A stretch of DNA of 64,000 nucleotides. It comes from Propionibacteriaceae bacterium (lineage in GTDB: Bacteria > Actinomycetota > Actinomycetes > Propionibacteriales > Propionibacteriaceae). The notes beneath the pieces were generated by a model, which was given only the letters and a program-made list of their open reading frames with translations, was not told the origin of the DNA and searched no databases. The stretch is from contig JADKFR010000009.1 of NCBI GenBank assembly GCA_016717345.1, forward strand, positions 69,336 through 133,335. Reading direction: 5' to 3'. Shown here piece after piece: positions 52,921 through 62,452 of the stretch. The position numbers and the translations under genes were made by a program. Every line of letters starts with the position of its first letter. Position 1 is the first letter of the stretch.

Positions 52921-53311
52921 GGCGGGCAGCCGAAGGCTACCGCCCGGCGCGCTGCAGATCAGGCAAAGCGCGCCTGCACCTCCAACTCTGATCACAAGCG
53001 AGGTGCGGCTTCCAGTTCCATTGACGTTAGGTCGGGTCTTCCGACAGTTGAGGTCGTCGGCACCTACGCGACAGTCGAAGAGCTTATTCACGAGGGCGTC
53101 GAGGCCGACGTTGTTGTTCTTGACCTTCAGCTGAGGGATTCAGCTCCCTTTCGCGGCAGTGCCGCCCGCACCTCGCGCGCAACCGCGCTGCTCAACTGCA
53201 TCATGCGTTGACCTCAACCTGCGCGAGCTCCAACGGCCCGAAACAGACAGGCCCCACGGTGCCCTCGGACGGCCCAAATCGGGCGATCAGGGACTCAATC
53301 TCGGATCGCTA

Positions 53312-53330
53312 GGCATGCACGGGGCATGCA
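53312..53330. repeat. Arm-type repeat pair, left
   Basis: Two direct copies of GGCATGCA start at 53312 and 53323, exactly 11 bases apart (one helical turn). An identical pair lies on the other side of the attachment core, at 53530 and 53541. Such paired short repeats flanking a core are typical of integrase arm-binding sites. Confidence 0.6.
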
Positions 53331-53376
53331 TTCCGTGAGATTCCAAGCAAACAGCCTCTGACAAGGCCTTATACAC

Positions 53377-53397
53377 GTCGGGCTGACAGGATTTGAA
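53377..53397 (-). other. att: Attachment site: 3'-end fragment of tRNA-Pro
   Basis: The 21 bases match, on the minus strand, the T-loop and acceptor 3' end of an actinobacterial tRNA-Pro (ending CCTGTCAGCCCGAC). No tRNA body is attached, so this is a duplicated core, not a tRNA gene. It lies 187 bases upstream of the integrase start. Because the fragment reads right to left, the original downstream chromosome is on its left and the element on its right. Confidence 0.72.
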
Positions 53398-53529
53398 TGG
53401 GCCGAAGACGAGTCTTGGATCGTTAGCCTGGCTACTGCTTTCTGGCCGTTGACTAGGTAGTATGCTCCTGAAGCCGGTCGTTTGGCTCGGACGCGAGGGG
53501 CCTGAAATCGACCCTTTTTGACCAACTTA

Positions 53530-53548
53530 GGCATGCAACAGGCATGCA
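53530..53548. repeat. Arm-type repeat pair, right
   Basis: Two direct copies of GGCATGCA start at 53530 and 53541, 11 bases apart, 37 bases before the integrase GTG. They match the pair at 53312/53323 across the tRNA fragment. Confidence 0.6.
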
Positions 53549-53584
53549 AGATCTTGGCTGGCCAGGCTGACAGGAAGGCACGAT

Positions 53585-54856
53585 GTGAGCCCAATTTCCA
53601 CCACTGACACCGCTGCCAGTCTACCGCCGACACCCGGCTCCCCCACTCCGTCAGCAAGCGCAAGTCGGCGCCCGTTCGGGACGGTGCAGCGGCAGCGGTC
53701 CGGCCACTACCAGGCGGTCTACAAGGTCAAGGGGAAGCGCTACATCGCGCCGGTCACCTTCTTCACCAAGGGAGACGCCAACGCCTGGCTCTCACTGCGG
53801 CAGGCCGAGATCCTCGAACACCGCTGGAAGCCCGCTCCCCCGCCCGAACCCGAGAACGTCACCTTCGCCGACTATTCGAGCCGGTGGCTTGTCGGACGCG
53901 AACTCAGCCCGAAGTCCCTGGCCGAGTACCACAAGATGCTCAACGGCAGACTCGCCGTCCTCAACACGTTCACCCTCGACCAGATCACCCCGAGCCTGAT
54001 CAAGGCCTGGTGGGAAGACCAGGGCGACAAGTACCCCTACGCCCGACGACGCTGCTACGAACTGCTGCGCGCCATCCTGGCCACGGCGTCACGACCCGAC
54101 GAGGACACCGACGCACCAGCACTGCTGGCAGCCAACCCGGCCCGGCTGTCGTCCAAGACCCTGAACCGGCGGCGCATCTCGATCGATTCCACCAGCCGCG
54201 GAGCGCAGCCGCGCACTCGCGTCCAGCCAGCCACCCTGCAGGAACTTGCGGCGATCATGGACGCGATGCCGGAACGCTACCGGGCGATGGTGCTGCTGGC
54301 GGCCTGGTGCGCCCCGCGGTTCGGCGAGCTGACCGAGCTGCGCCGGCGCGACCTCATCATCACCATCGGTGCGGACGGATTGCCCTCCTCGGGCATGTTG
54401 CACATCGTTCGGGCCGTCACCTGGCCGGACCCGGACACGGCAATCGTGAAGGAACCCAAAACCGCCGCGGGCGTGCGTGACGTCGCCATCCCGCCTCACC
54501 TGCTGCCGATGCTCCTGGACCACGTTGACAAATGGGCCGCGCCGGGACCGAACGGACTGGTGTTCCCCTCGGTCGAATCCGGCGGCCACATGAAGCACGG
54601 CGCGCTCTACAAGGTCTACCGACGCGGGCGGAAAGTCGCCGGACGCGAAGACCTTCGCTGGCACGACCTACGACACACCGGCGCCACCATGGCCGCCCAA
54701 GCCGGCGCGACCTTGGCAGAACTCATGAACCGGCTCGGTCACTCCAACGTCAACGCGGCGCTCATCTACCAGCACGCCGCCGCCGGACGAGACGCCGAGA
54801 TCGCAAGGCGGCTGTCGGTGATGGCAGCAGGGGTCGAGGGCGGCAGGACTCTCTAG
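53585..54856 (+). CDS. int: Tyrosine recombinase/integrase
   Basis: A 423-residue phage/ICE-type integrase. An N-terminal AP2-like/arm-binding region (FGTVQRQRSGHYQAVYKVKG) and SAM-like core-binding domain (TFADYSSRWLVGRELSPKSL) precede the catalytic domain. Catalytic residues: Arg245 (APRFGELTEL), His360 and Arg363 (WHDLRHTG), His386 (LGHSNVNAALIYQHA) and Tyr395. All are present, so it may be active. GTG 53585. It lies beside the tRNA-Pro fragment and between repeats that look like its binding sites. Confidence 0.9.
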   Translation: MSPISTTDTAASLPPTPGSPTPSASASRRPFGTVQRQRSGHYQAVYKVKGKRYIAPVTFFTKGDANAWLSLRQAEILEHRWKPAPPPEPENVTFADYSSRWLVGRELSPKSLAEYHKMLNGRLAVLNTFTLDQITPSLIKAWWEDQGDKYPYARRRCYELLRAILATASRPDEDTDAPALLAANPARLSSKTLNRRRISIDSTSRGAQPRTRVQPATLQELAAIMDAMPERYRAMVLLAAWCAPRFGELTELRRRDLIITIGADGLPSSGMLHIVRAVTWPDPDTAIVKEPKTAAGVRDVAIPPHLLPMLLDHVDKWAAPGPNGLVFPSVESGGHMKHGALYKVYRRGRKVAGREDLRWHDLRHTGATMAAQAGATLAELMNRLGHSNVNAALIYQHAAAGRDAEIARRLSVMAAGVEGGRTL

Positions 54857-54995
54857 CCTCTAGCACCAGTCCGTCTCATCGACTTGGCCCACAACTCCAC
54901 GTCGCCGTAGATGCGTTCGTGTCGTTCCCGGACGAAGTGGGTGAGCGACCCTCCCGCGATTCATGTTGTCCCTCACCCGCCCGTCAATGGGGGTG

Positions 54996-57011
54996 TCATT
55001 GACCGCCGGGCGATGCTGGCGGCAGCAACTCGGGCCGCGCGGCAACCGCTTCGAGCACTGCTGGGTCACCGCCGAACGCCCGCTCGAACGCTGAACTGAA
55101 CTGCGCCAGCTGACGCTTTTCGCCGGTCGACGCCGTGCCTCCAGGCTCGTTGCGTCCCCCTTCGCCCCGCAGGCATGCCGTGGCCTTGCGAAGTGTCTCC
55201 ATCATTGTGCGGGTGGCCTTGGCGGCGGGAGACTTCGGGTCGATGTTGGCATGCTGGTGGACTTGGACGGCAAGTCGGGCCTCAGACTCTTCACACGCGT
55301 ACAGGGTCATCGAGCGCTGTGATGGGAACTGAAGGGCCTCTTGAGCATCGACCAGAGTAAGTAGGGAGATCAGAAGTGCACGGAGCTGGTCCGGGTTGTC
55401 GGACGCCATGACTTCGGCAAGTCGCCATTGGGTTCGGCGTCGGGTGCCCTGGGCTCGTGACGCCGATGGCCGTCCCTGCCGCTGTCATGGCGGACCCTAC
55501 CCCCGCTAGCGCCGCCAACGTCGCCATCCCACCGATCATCCCGCCGGGGCCGAACGCCGCCAAGGTACTGGTGATGAGCGCCGCCCCTGCGAGGCCGGCA
55601 GGTGCGGCAACGGCCAATCCCACTCCCGTCGCGGCCAACATCACAACGCCTGCACCAACCAGGACAGCCGGTATCAATGCTTTGCCGTGTTCAGTGGTCA
55701 GGCATGAGGTAGCTCGCCTACTGGCGGAGAAGATTGCTTCGACCATCTGCTCGTCCGTCGGGCCCGACGTGGACCGGCGCACCCGTTCCAGGGTCTCTCT
55801 CAACGCCTTCTTGCGTTCTTCCGTATCGGGCTTGGCCTCCACATGGAAAGGTGCCGCCGGGAGCCCCGAGGCCAGCATGATAGCCAGCGCCAGGATCGTC
55901 CGGTCGTCCCACAAGCCGCGAACGAACTCGTGGGGCCTGACCAGAAAGGCTGACGGCGGGAAGAAGTTCGTCCCGGCAGTGGTCTGACACAGCTGAGCGG
56001 AGGCGGCTGAGTGGTTGGCGGCGGTCACCTGCCGGGCGCGCTCGAACGCGAACGCGCGGTCGTGCTGGTCGGATGGCAGTTGCTTGGCCAGTTCCCGCAG
56101 GTACGCCGACTGCAGAAGCAGGAGCTCCAAGCCCTCCGGCCTGAGCTCAGGGAGTGGCTCCTTGGTCACCACGGATCGACCGTACAGAGCGCCAGTGACT
56201 GCCGCGGCCACGCACGGATGTATGCAGTAGAAGTTCGCGCCGTGTTCGCCGGTGAGTCCGGGGATGAACGCGTCAGGCAGCTTCACCGAGACGTCGATCG
56301 CTTGGGGGAAGTGGCTCGAGATCCCCCTACCACCGGTGATGATGTCGCGCGGTTCGAGCACATTCACCCAGGCGCGCACGCGGTCGAGGGAAAGTCCTTG
56401 AGATCGTGGTTGCGGCGGAACTCCTTCACGGCCCCCAGGGGGCTGCCGATTGTGATCAGCACCTCGATCCGAAGATCACCTGGCAGCTTCTTGAGCACAT
56501 CAACCGCCACCACCGAGCCGAGGCTATGAGCCACCAGCACCACCGACGAATGCGGGGGGATCTGCTCCAGCGCGGTCACGACGACGTGCTGGACGGAGTC
56601 GCGAACGTTCTTGTCGTCGGCGTACCGCTTGGCGTCATCAACGATCCGCGGGATGTTCGGGACGGAGTCAATCTGCGGCAACTTCACGGGCGGGACCTGG
56701 GCAGCCGCGAAGGTTCGCAGCCGCGCCTGCAAGAACGCAGCCGTTGAGAGGAACTCATCGACCGCTCGTCGGCCTGCATCGCCGTCCGGTCGCTTCCACG
56801 TGGTGGGGTGAGCCGGGAGCGACGTCGCGTGGGGTTCCCCCCTGAGTTCCGCCCGGTAGTCGGGCAGAACGACACGATCCTGCGGGAACGGTTGATGACC
56901 ACCAAGCGAAATCGCCGCATCCAGGGGGTCCAGCCAGACATCGTGTTCTCGATCTGCGTTGATCCCAAGTCGTGCCACTTTAGTCAGGCCGCGCCGGGGC
57001 GTGAAGCGCAT
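54996..57011 (-). pseudogene. Lipase-like alpha/beta hydrolase with membrane segments, frameshifted
   Basis: Three frames make one protein. The first (to ~56380) has ITIGSPLG and the nucleophile elbow VVLVAHSLGSVVAVDVLKKL. After a shift near 56380 the second gives HFPQAIDVSVKLPDAF, EHGANFYCIHPCVAAAVTGA and a long Gly/Ala-rich hydrophobic stretch (LIPAVLVGAGVVMLAATGVG LAVAAPAGLAGAALITSTLA) that looks like two or more membrane helices. After another shift near 55445 the third is LRALLISLLTLVDAQEALQF and the Gly/Pro-rich end. The extreme N-terminus is not clear. Membrane-active lipases like this occur as defence effectors. The zinc-ribbon gene directly upstream on the same strand may be its partner. 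Confidence 0.6.
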
Positions 57012-57114
57012 CCCAATCGAGGACGCCAGTTACTGGCCCAGCATCCCGATCGCATCGTCTTGAAGAACCTCGAGGCGTCAAGGAGCGCTGATGGCCCCTC
57101 CACCTGGATGCTTT

Positions 57115-58077
57115 TCAGCGGGTTGCTGTTTCCAGGACGACGGGAAGCGTCCCATAGAAAAGTCCATAGCCATTCCCGTCCGAGTTCATCAGACTCAACC
57201 CATCCGGACAGGTCAATGGCTTCCTATAGTCTCGAAGGCCCGCCAGGTCGCCCAACAAGCACTTCGCAGCCACTTGGTGGACATAGGCCTTCCTCCCCGA
57301 AGACTTTCCACCCAAGGCGTTAAGAAGCATCGTCTCGGACATCGCTTCGAAATCCAGAGGCAACGCATTGGTCCCCGGGCCAAGCTCGATCACGGGTGCG
57401 CGGCCGCTACCAAGAAGCGAGCCCGATCCGGTCTTCACGTAAACAACTCGAGGATCACCTGAGTGGTAACCGTATCCCCATACAATGATCTCGGAGAGAC
57501 CCGAAAGTGCCCACACGAGCCCCCCGTGCGAAGGTAGAAACCAGATTGGGCTGTGGTCTGCCTTCAACTCCACATATCGCAGTCGCGCCCCGACCCCCAC
57601 CCCTGGATTGCTGCGCACCTTGTTCAGCGTCCCCGCTGGGTAACCGGGCACGCCAGCGGACTTGAGTGCCACGACCGCCGACGCCGCCGTGTTCGCCACC
57701 GCCTCGACCCAGCCTGCCATCCGCTGACGCTCACGCTCCCTCGTCTGGGCCCCCTGTTCCTCGAGCGACTGATGGGCCACCAGGAGACACGTCACACACC
57801 GTCGCCCGGCAGCAGGATCGAATCGCGAATGGTCTCCGCAGACACGTCGCCCACAAGTCGAGCAGACTCCTATCGCGCCAGGTCCGCATGGCTCCCGTTC
57901 GCACAGCGATAGCACTGAGAACGCGGCTGTTCCATCATGATATCTGTGACGACAGACCTCATGTATGGGCTCACCGCTTGGGAGGCGTGTGATAAGACGC
58001 TGCGATGAACACTCCCAGTATCCGGGGGCGATTAGGTTGCGAGACGCGCCGCCGCACAGGGGACACAATCCATTCAT
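57115..58077 (-). CDS. Zinc-ribbon protein of unknown function
   Basis: A 320-residue protein with two zinc-binding clusters: MNGLCPLCGGAS with CSSQ, then CSTCGRRVCGDHSRFDPAAG RRCVTCL. A helical linker (SLEEQGAQTRERERQRMAGW VEAVANTA) and a beta-rich C-terminal domain follow, with no recognised catalytic motif. ATG 58077 is chosen because the N-terminal Cys pair follows it directly. It lies 100 bp upstream of the lipase-like gene on the same strand. Confidence 0.65.
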   Translation of the reverse strand: MNGLCPLCGGASRNLIAPGYWECSSQRLITRLPSGEPIHEVCRHRYHDGTAAFSVLSLCEREPCGPGAIGVCSTCGRRVCGDHSRFDPAAGRRCVTCLLVAHQSLEEQGAQTRERERQRMAGWVEAVANTAASAVVALKSAGVPGYPAGTLNKVRSNPGVGVGARLRYVELKADHSPIWFLPSHGGLVWALSGLSEIIVWGYGYHSGDPRVVYVKTGSGSLLGSGRAPVIELGPGTNALPLDFEAMSETMLLNALGGKSSGRKAYVHQVAAKCLLGDLAGLRDYRKPLTCPDGLSLMNSDGNGYGLFYGTLPVVLETATR

Positions 58078-58146
58078 GAGGCCACAGTACTGGGCGACGG
58101 GTCTATCGCGGAAACTGTGTAAGTGGCCATTTTGTTGATGGCTCAA

Positions 58147-58700
58147 TTAGTGGGTTTCGGCGGCCGGCATGCGGTCGGCGAAGGTGATGGCGAAGGCGTT
58201 CAGTGCTGGCTTCCAGCGTGTGACCCATCGTGTCTGACCGGTGCCCTTGGGTCCAGTGATCGGGTCACGAGGTAGAGGGTCTTCATGGCGGCTTGCTCGT
58301 TGGGAAGTGCCCGCGGGCGCGGACAGCTCGCCGGTAGCGGGCGCTCACGGGCCCGATCGTTGGTTGAGCAGATCACCTTCCGGATCTCGACGTCGTAGTC
58401 CAGGAACGGGATGAACTCTCCCAGGCGTTCAGCCACAGGGTCCTGATGGCCGGGTAGGCACGGCCCCACTTGTCGAGGAACTCGTCCCTGGCCCGTAGGG
58501 CGTCGGCGGGTGTCGGTGCGGTGTAGACCGGCTTGACGTCCCTGCTGATCTGGTCCCAGTACTTGCGGGAGCGTAGCGGAACGTGTTCCGGATCAGATGG
58601 ATGTGATGCACGTCTGCACGATCGCGCGCGGGAACGCGGCCCCGACACTGTCAGGCAGGCCCTTCAGCCCGTCGCAGACGATGAAGAACACGTCGGGGAT
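58147..58700 (-). pseudogene. IS256/Mutator-family transposase remnant (3' part)
   Basis: Across frames the minus strand reads VFFIVCDGLKGLPDSVGAAF, then FRYASRKYWDQISRDVKPVY-like segments, WDQISRDVKPVYTAPTPADA, FIPFLDYDVEIRKVICSTN, FPNEQAAMKTLYLVTRSLDP and WKPALNAFAITFADRMPAAE with TAA at 58147-58149. This is the C-terminal half of an IS256-type transposase, containing the catalytic D in CDGLKG. The 5' half is missing: the break at about 58700 joins directly to an unrelated coding sequence, so the fragment is a truncated insertion. Confidence 0.75.
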
Positions 58701-58878
58701 TGCGGCAGGTGGGCGGGTCCCACGGCTTGGGCAGCAGGCTGGGGTCGCCGATGGTGGCCTTCTGATTGTCGCTGCCTTCAGCGGCCAGGTACAGGTCGCG
58801 GTAGGCGGTGCCGAGCAGCGGCCCCGGCGTGGGGAACGCGCGAACAAGCGCACCGTCTGCGTCCGGTGTCGTGGTCAT
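58701..58878 (-). pseudogene. Truncated gene downstream of coupling ATPase
   Basis: ATG 58878 overlaps the stop of the coupling-protein gene (ATGA). The frame MTTTPDADGALVRAFPTPGP, LLGTAYRDLYLAAEGSDNQK and ATIGDPSLLPKPWDPPTCR continues until the IS256 fragment interrupts it near 58700. It would encode a small conjugation-associated protein; the family is not known to me. Confidence 0.55.
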
Positions 58879-59100
58879 CGGGTCCGCCTGTCGTCGACGA
58901 GGCCGCCGCGCTGGGCGGCGACGAGGGCAGCTGTGGCGCGGGCGTCCGCCGGCACCTGGCCGTGGCGTGCCGCGGCGACAAGGTCGCGCGCGCTCCGTTG
59001 GCGTTCGAGGAGAGCGCGTCCGGCTGGGCCGTCGAGGCAGCGGGTGAGTTTGGCGATGATGGGTTTGCTGTTCTCGGCGACGACGAGGGCTTGGCGCTCG
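58875..59100 (-). pseudogene. 3' fragment of split coupling ATPase gene
   Basis: After the IS481 element, the interrupted coupling protein resumes on the minus strand: ERQALVVAENSKPIIAKLTR CLDGPAGRALLERQRSARDL and further to VDDRRTR with TGA at 58875-58877. The joint ERQALV appears at both IS borders, which is the target duplication. Confidence 0.75.
59086..59100. repeat. 15-bp target site duplication, left copy
   Basis: AGGGCTTGGCGCTCG at the left border of the IS481-family element. The identical 15 bases occur at 60623-60637. Confidence 0.85.
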
Positions 59101-60622
59101 TGTGATGTCTCAGGACATCGGTGACAGTTCTGTATCGGGACATCGGTGACAGTTGGTGTATCAGGACTTCGGTGACGGCCCGGTCGGGTTCTTGCGGGGT
59201 CGTCCGCGGCGGCTGCGAGTCGGGTCGGGTGCGTGTTTGGAGACGTAGCGGGTGTCTTTGGGTGGCCAGGGGTACTCGGCGAGGACTTCGCCGTTGGTGT
59301 CGATGAACGTGACGCCGGCGGGTTGCCACACGGGGTGGATGGCCTGTCCTGCGTGGGGATAGGACACCAGGAAGACGTTCCCGTTGAGGCTGATGGTGCC
59401 GTTCTTGAGGACGACAATTTCACGCTCTCCCCGTTCGGGTAGCGGGCCGGGGTAGGTCCGGGTCCGCGCGGCGGGGGTTGTCGGGATCTCGGTGGGGTTG
59501 GAAGGGCTGGTCGGTGGCAGGGGGCACTACTGGTTCCACGGGTACGGGCGCTGGGCGTGGCGGGTCGGCTGTGGGGGTGGCGTCCCAGGCTTGTTGCGGG
59601 GTGAGCCGTCCGGGTAGCCCTTGGTGGGGGCGTTCGGTGTTGTAGAGGTGGTCGAACTGGTCGACGAGGGCCTGCAGCGCTTCGAGGGAGTCGGCTATGG
59701 GCTGCTTGTCGAGCCAGCGGAACAAGGTCTGGTGGAATCGTTCGTTCTTGCCTTGGGTGGTCGGCTTGTAGGGCTTGCCGGTGATCGCCGATACACCCAG
59801 AGAGGTCACGTAGCTGACGAGTTGGCCTTGCCAGCCGCGTCGGGACGGGTTGAGCGCCATCCCGTTGTCGGTGAGCAGCCGTTGAGGCACGCCGCGGGCA
59901 GCGACACCCTTGCCGAACACGACCAGTGCGGCTTCGCTGGTCTCGCCGGCGGCGACGTGGGACGCGACCGCGAGCCGGGAGTGGTCGTCTTCGAGCTGGA
60001 AGATCACGCACTTGCGGCCCTGGGTGAGGACGTACTCGGTGGCGTCGAGTTGCCAGCACGCGTTCGGTGCCGGATAGACGAACCGGCGGTACGCGGCCCG
60101 CGGCTTCTTCTTCGGCTCTTGCCGGGCCACGCCTCGTTCCCGGAAGATCCGTGCCCGGGAAGCGATCGAGGGCGGTTCCAGGCCCATCGCAGCCATCTTG
60201 TCGAACACACTGATCGGGCCGTGATCCAGCCCTGAGGCCTCCAGTGCAGCGCGAACCTGAACGGCCTGGTCCTTGGCCTGGCCACCGATCCGGGACGGAG
60301 ACGAGTTCGGGCGTCGGGAGCGGGGCTCGAGCACCGCGGCGGGCCCATCCTTCGTGCCCGGGCCAGCGGGGCGTAGAACGTCTTGCGGGACAGCTGGTGC
60401 ACGGCGCAGAACGAGGTCACCGCCCCCCGCGGCGCGTCAACAGGCCACTGCGAGATCGCGAGACGGACACGAGGATCAACAGGCTCAGGATTCCTCATCA
60501 CCGGCGAAGTCGAGCCGCCCTCACCCCAACAGAGCCAATCGGAGAAGTGTCACCACCAACAGTCGCCGAACTGTCACCGATGTCCTGAGGCAGAACTGTC
60601 ACCGATGTCCTGCGACATAACA
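59101..60622. mobile_element. IS481-family insertion sequence, complete with ends
   Basis: A 1522-bp element bounded by TGT...ACA. The ends are long imperfect inverted repeats: each carries two copies of a sequence ending CATCGGTGACAGTT, at 59111-59153 on the left and mirrored at 60552-60611 on the right. The 15-bp target duplication is exact on both sides. The interior holds one minus-strand transposase gene with frameshifts. The element sits inside the coupling-protein gene. Confidence 0.85.
59161..60498 (-). pseudogene. IS481-family DDE transposase, frameshifted
   Basis: Three frames form one transposase. The N-terminal HTH (DPRVRLAISQWPVDAPRGAV, LSRKTFYAPLARARR) is read to ~60340. After a shift the DDE core begins WQLDATEYVLTQGRKCVIFQ (first D), RLLTDNGMALNPSRRGWQGQ (second D) and NERFHQTLFRWLDKQPI (E), then RPHQGLPGRLTPQQAWDATP. 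After a second shift near 59460 the C-terminus continues FLVSYPHAGQAIHPVWQPAG to GRPRKNPTGPSPKS with stop at 59161. The DDE residues are intact but the shifts probably inactivate it. Confidence 0.8.
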
Positions 60623-60637
60623 AGGGCTTGGCGCTCG
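60623..60637. repeat. 15-bp target site duplication, right copy
   Basis: AGGGCTTGGCGCTCG at the right border of the IS481-family element, identical to 59086-59100. Minus-strand reading gives the coding ERQAL of the interrupted gene. Confidence 0.85.
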
Positions 60638-61856
60638 GGGAGTTGCCGGATCTCCTCGGCGCGCAGGATCGGGATGTCTTCCCCCGAGATCGTGCGGCCG
60701 CCGCGTCCGGTTCGCCAGGTGGTTCGGGGGACGCGGACTGTGCCGACGAGGTCGGAGATCTCCTGGTTGAACGCGACGTCCTTGCTGCCGCCGAAAACCA
60801 CGATCACGTTGGTGAGCCCGAACAACGCCCTGGCTTCCTGGTCGCCGAAGATCGCCGCCAGTTGCCGCCAGGTCTGGGCGGCGTAGATGAACGAGATCCC
60901 CAGGGCGCGTTCGTTGGCCATCCGGGTCCGCAACGTCGGCAGGGGCGCGGTGGACGGCAACTCGTCCAGGCAGGCCAGCAACGGCGGACACAGCCGTCCC
61001 CACGGTGAGCTGTTCGCCAGCCGTCGGGCGGTGTCGAGGACGTGTTCGGCGAGGGCGGTCATCAGAGGCGAGGCGGATACGTACGGGTCCTCGCGTCCGA
61101 GGAGGTAGATCGTGCCGCGCCGCTGGAGGAGGTCGGCGATGTTGGTGGCCGGCCGGGAGGCTGAGGAGACGCAGCGGCTGCGGATGTCGGCCTGGAAGAA
61201 CAGCGCGAGGGCTTGTTGGACGGTGGTGGTCGTGTTGCTGGAGGTCCGTTCATCACCGTGCAGCGCGCCGTGGAGGAGGCCGTGCCAGAACGGGGCGGCG
61301 TGGGGGTGTTCGCGCAGGATCTCCGACGGTTCGGTGGTGGCCAGGGGTTGGGCGACCCAGCGGAGCACGTCGTCCAGCGTCCGGCCGGTGAGGGCGGCGG
61401 CGTGGAAGTAGGCCTGGAGCACCTTGGCGGCTTCGGCGGCGTAGAAGCGGGCGGCGGTGTCGCCGTGCCCGGAGTGCATCGAGCCTTTGACGGTGCCCGC
61501 GGTGAACGCCTTGGCGCGGCGTTCGGCGACCAGCGGGTCTACGCAGCCGGCGACCGGGTCCCACACCAGCTCGGGGAGCCCGGTGGCGAGCCCGAACGGA
61601 TCGAGGACGACGCAGGGCCGGTCGTCGGTGGCGCGGTCGGTGATGGTGAGCAGCAGGTCGTCGGGCTTGGTGAGGGTGACGAGCGCGGCGCCGGGGGCGG
61701 CGAGGAGGGCGGGGGTGAGCAGGTCGAGGGTCTTGCCGGAGCCTTGGGGGCCGATGACGCCGGCGGTGCGGTCCCACGGGCACCACAGCTCCCCGCGCAC
61801 GGCCCCCACGCCCGGCCGATCCGCCAGCCGATCTGGGTGGGGGCGAAGCGTCTCAT
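60623..61856 (-). pseudogene. 5' part of conjugative coupling ATPase (VirD4/TraG-like), split by IS
   Basis: A TraG/VirD4-type DNA-transfer ATPase. Walker A is GVIGPQGSGKTLDLLTPALL, Walker B LACLDELPSTAPLPTLRTRM. FIYAAQTWRQLAAIFGDQEA, DLVGTVRVPRTTW and LRAEEIRQLPERQALV are typical late segments. The N-terminus MRRFAPTQIGWRIGRAWG is one frame off from the body (a G-run near 61808 appears one base short). Together with the fragment at 58875-59100 it gives about 480 residues. The IS481 element separates the two parts, so the gene cannot make a full protein. It marks the island as an integrative conjugative element. Confidence 0.75.
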
Positions 61857-62288
61857 CGTTGGTCTCCTCGGGTGGGGCGGGTGAGGTCGAGGCGGGGTCG
61901 GACGATGCCGGCGACCATGTGGAGGCGGGTGAGCCCGAGGACCTGCTCGGCCTGGTTCCGGGTGGCGACGCCCTTGGGGGGTGACGGCCCCAGCGCTGCC
62001 AAGCGGTGACCGCAGGTCAAGAACGAGGCCACCGAACAGCAGAATTCCAACGGTGAGGACCTTTGCCGCGGTGGCTCGGCGCAGAGGTTCCAACTGGCGG
62101 AAGATCAGGATGTACTCGGCGCTCATGGCGGGAGTGAGTTCGCCGATGCGGTGGCCCTCGAGCCTCACCTCCACGAGTTCTCTGGGTGTCCTGGTGGATT
62201 GGTCGAGAGGAGATGCTCCCGCCGCTGGACTGGGCTGTTGTCGAGGGACTCGAGGGCCCGCTCCAGGTCCTAGAGTGGGTGCATTCAT
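61853..62288 (-). pseudogene. Small membrane protein upstream of coupling ATPase, frameshifted
   Basis: ATG 62288 begins MNAPTLGPGAGPRVPRQQPS, then AEYILIFRQLEPLRRATAAK and a hydrophobic helix (VLTVGILLFGGLVL). After a shift near 61990 it continues ATRNQAEQVLGLTRLHMVAG and IVRPRLDLTRPTRGDQR with TGA at 61853-61855, overlapping the ATPase ATG (61856) as ATGA. It may be a separate membrane partner or the N-terminal part of the same ATPase in relatives. Confidence 0.5.
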
Positions 62289-62332
62289 CGGGTGGGTCAG
62301 CCCGCTTGTGTGGCGGGTGGGCGCGACCTCAC

Positions 62333-62452
62333 GTGACTGGGGGAGCTTTGACCGAACTGTCCACCTCGCAGACGTCGACTCCGCTCAACCCGTTGGCGGT
62401 CGCCCTCGCGGATTCCGAGGTCCGCGATTCGGACAGGACGGTGGGGCTGTGA
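62333..62452 (+). CDS. Short ORF coupled to next gene
   Basis: A 39-codon frame from GTG 62333 whose TGA (62450-62452) overlaps the next GTG. LSTSQTSTPLNPLAVALADS EVR shows no family. Only the overlap argues for it; could be chance. Confidence 0.25.
   Translation: MTGGALTELSTSQTSTPLNPLAVALADSEVRDSDRTVGL

Larger units (their letters stand above)
52921..53584. other. 664-bp region: debris, element left end and integrase control region
   Basis: 52921-53310 holds no gene I can support. From 53312 it contains the recombinase-site structures listed separately (two GGCATGCA pairs and the tRNA-Pro fragment). The remaining 30-50 bases before the integrase GTG hold no clear promoter. Confidence 0.5.

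Noticed and set aside
52255..53091. 278-codon minus-strand frame as one gene
   Set aside because: Only its last ~90 codons resemble a known protein (Imm5-like) and another part needs a frameshift; composition between is random. Treated as two remnants.
53377..53397. tRNA gene
   Set aside because: Only the 3' end is present; no anticodon arm or D arm on either side.
53312..53548. CRISPR-like array
   Set aside because: Repeats are 8 bp, in two pairs, without regular spacers; better explained as recombinase arm sites.
59103..60618. Independent tandem regulatory repeats
   Set aside because: The repeated CATCGGTGACAGTT copies are the two-part inverted ends of the IS481 element.
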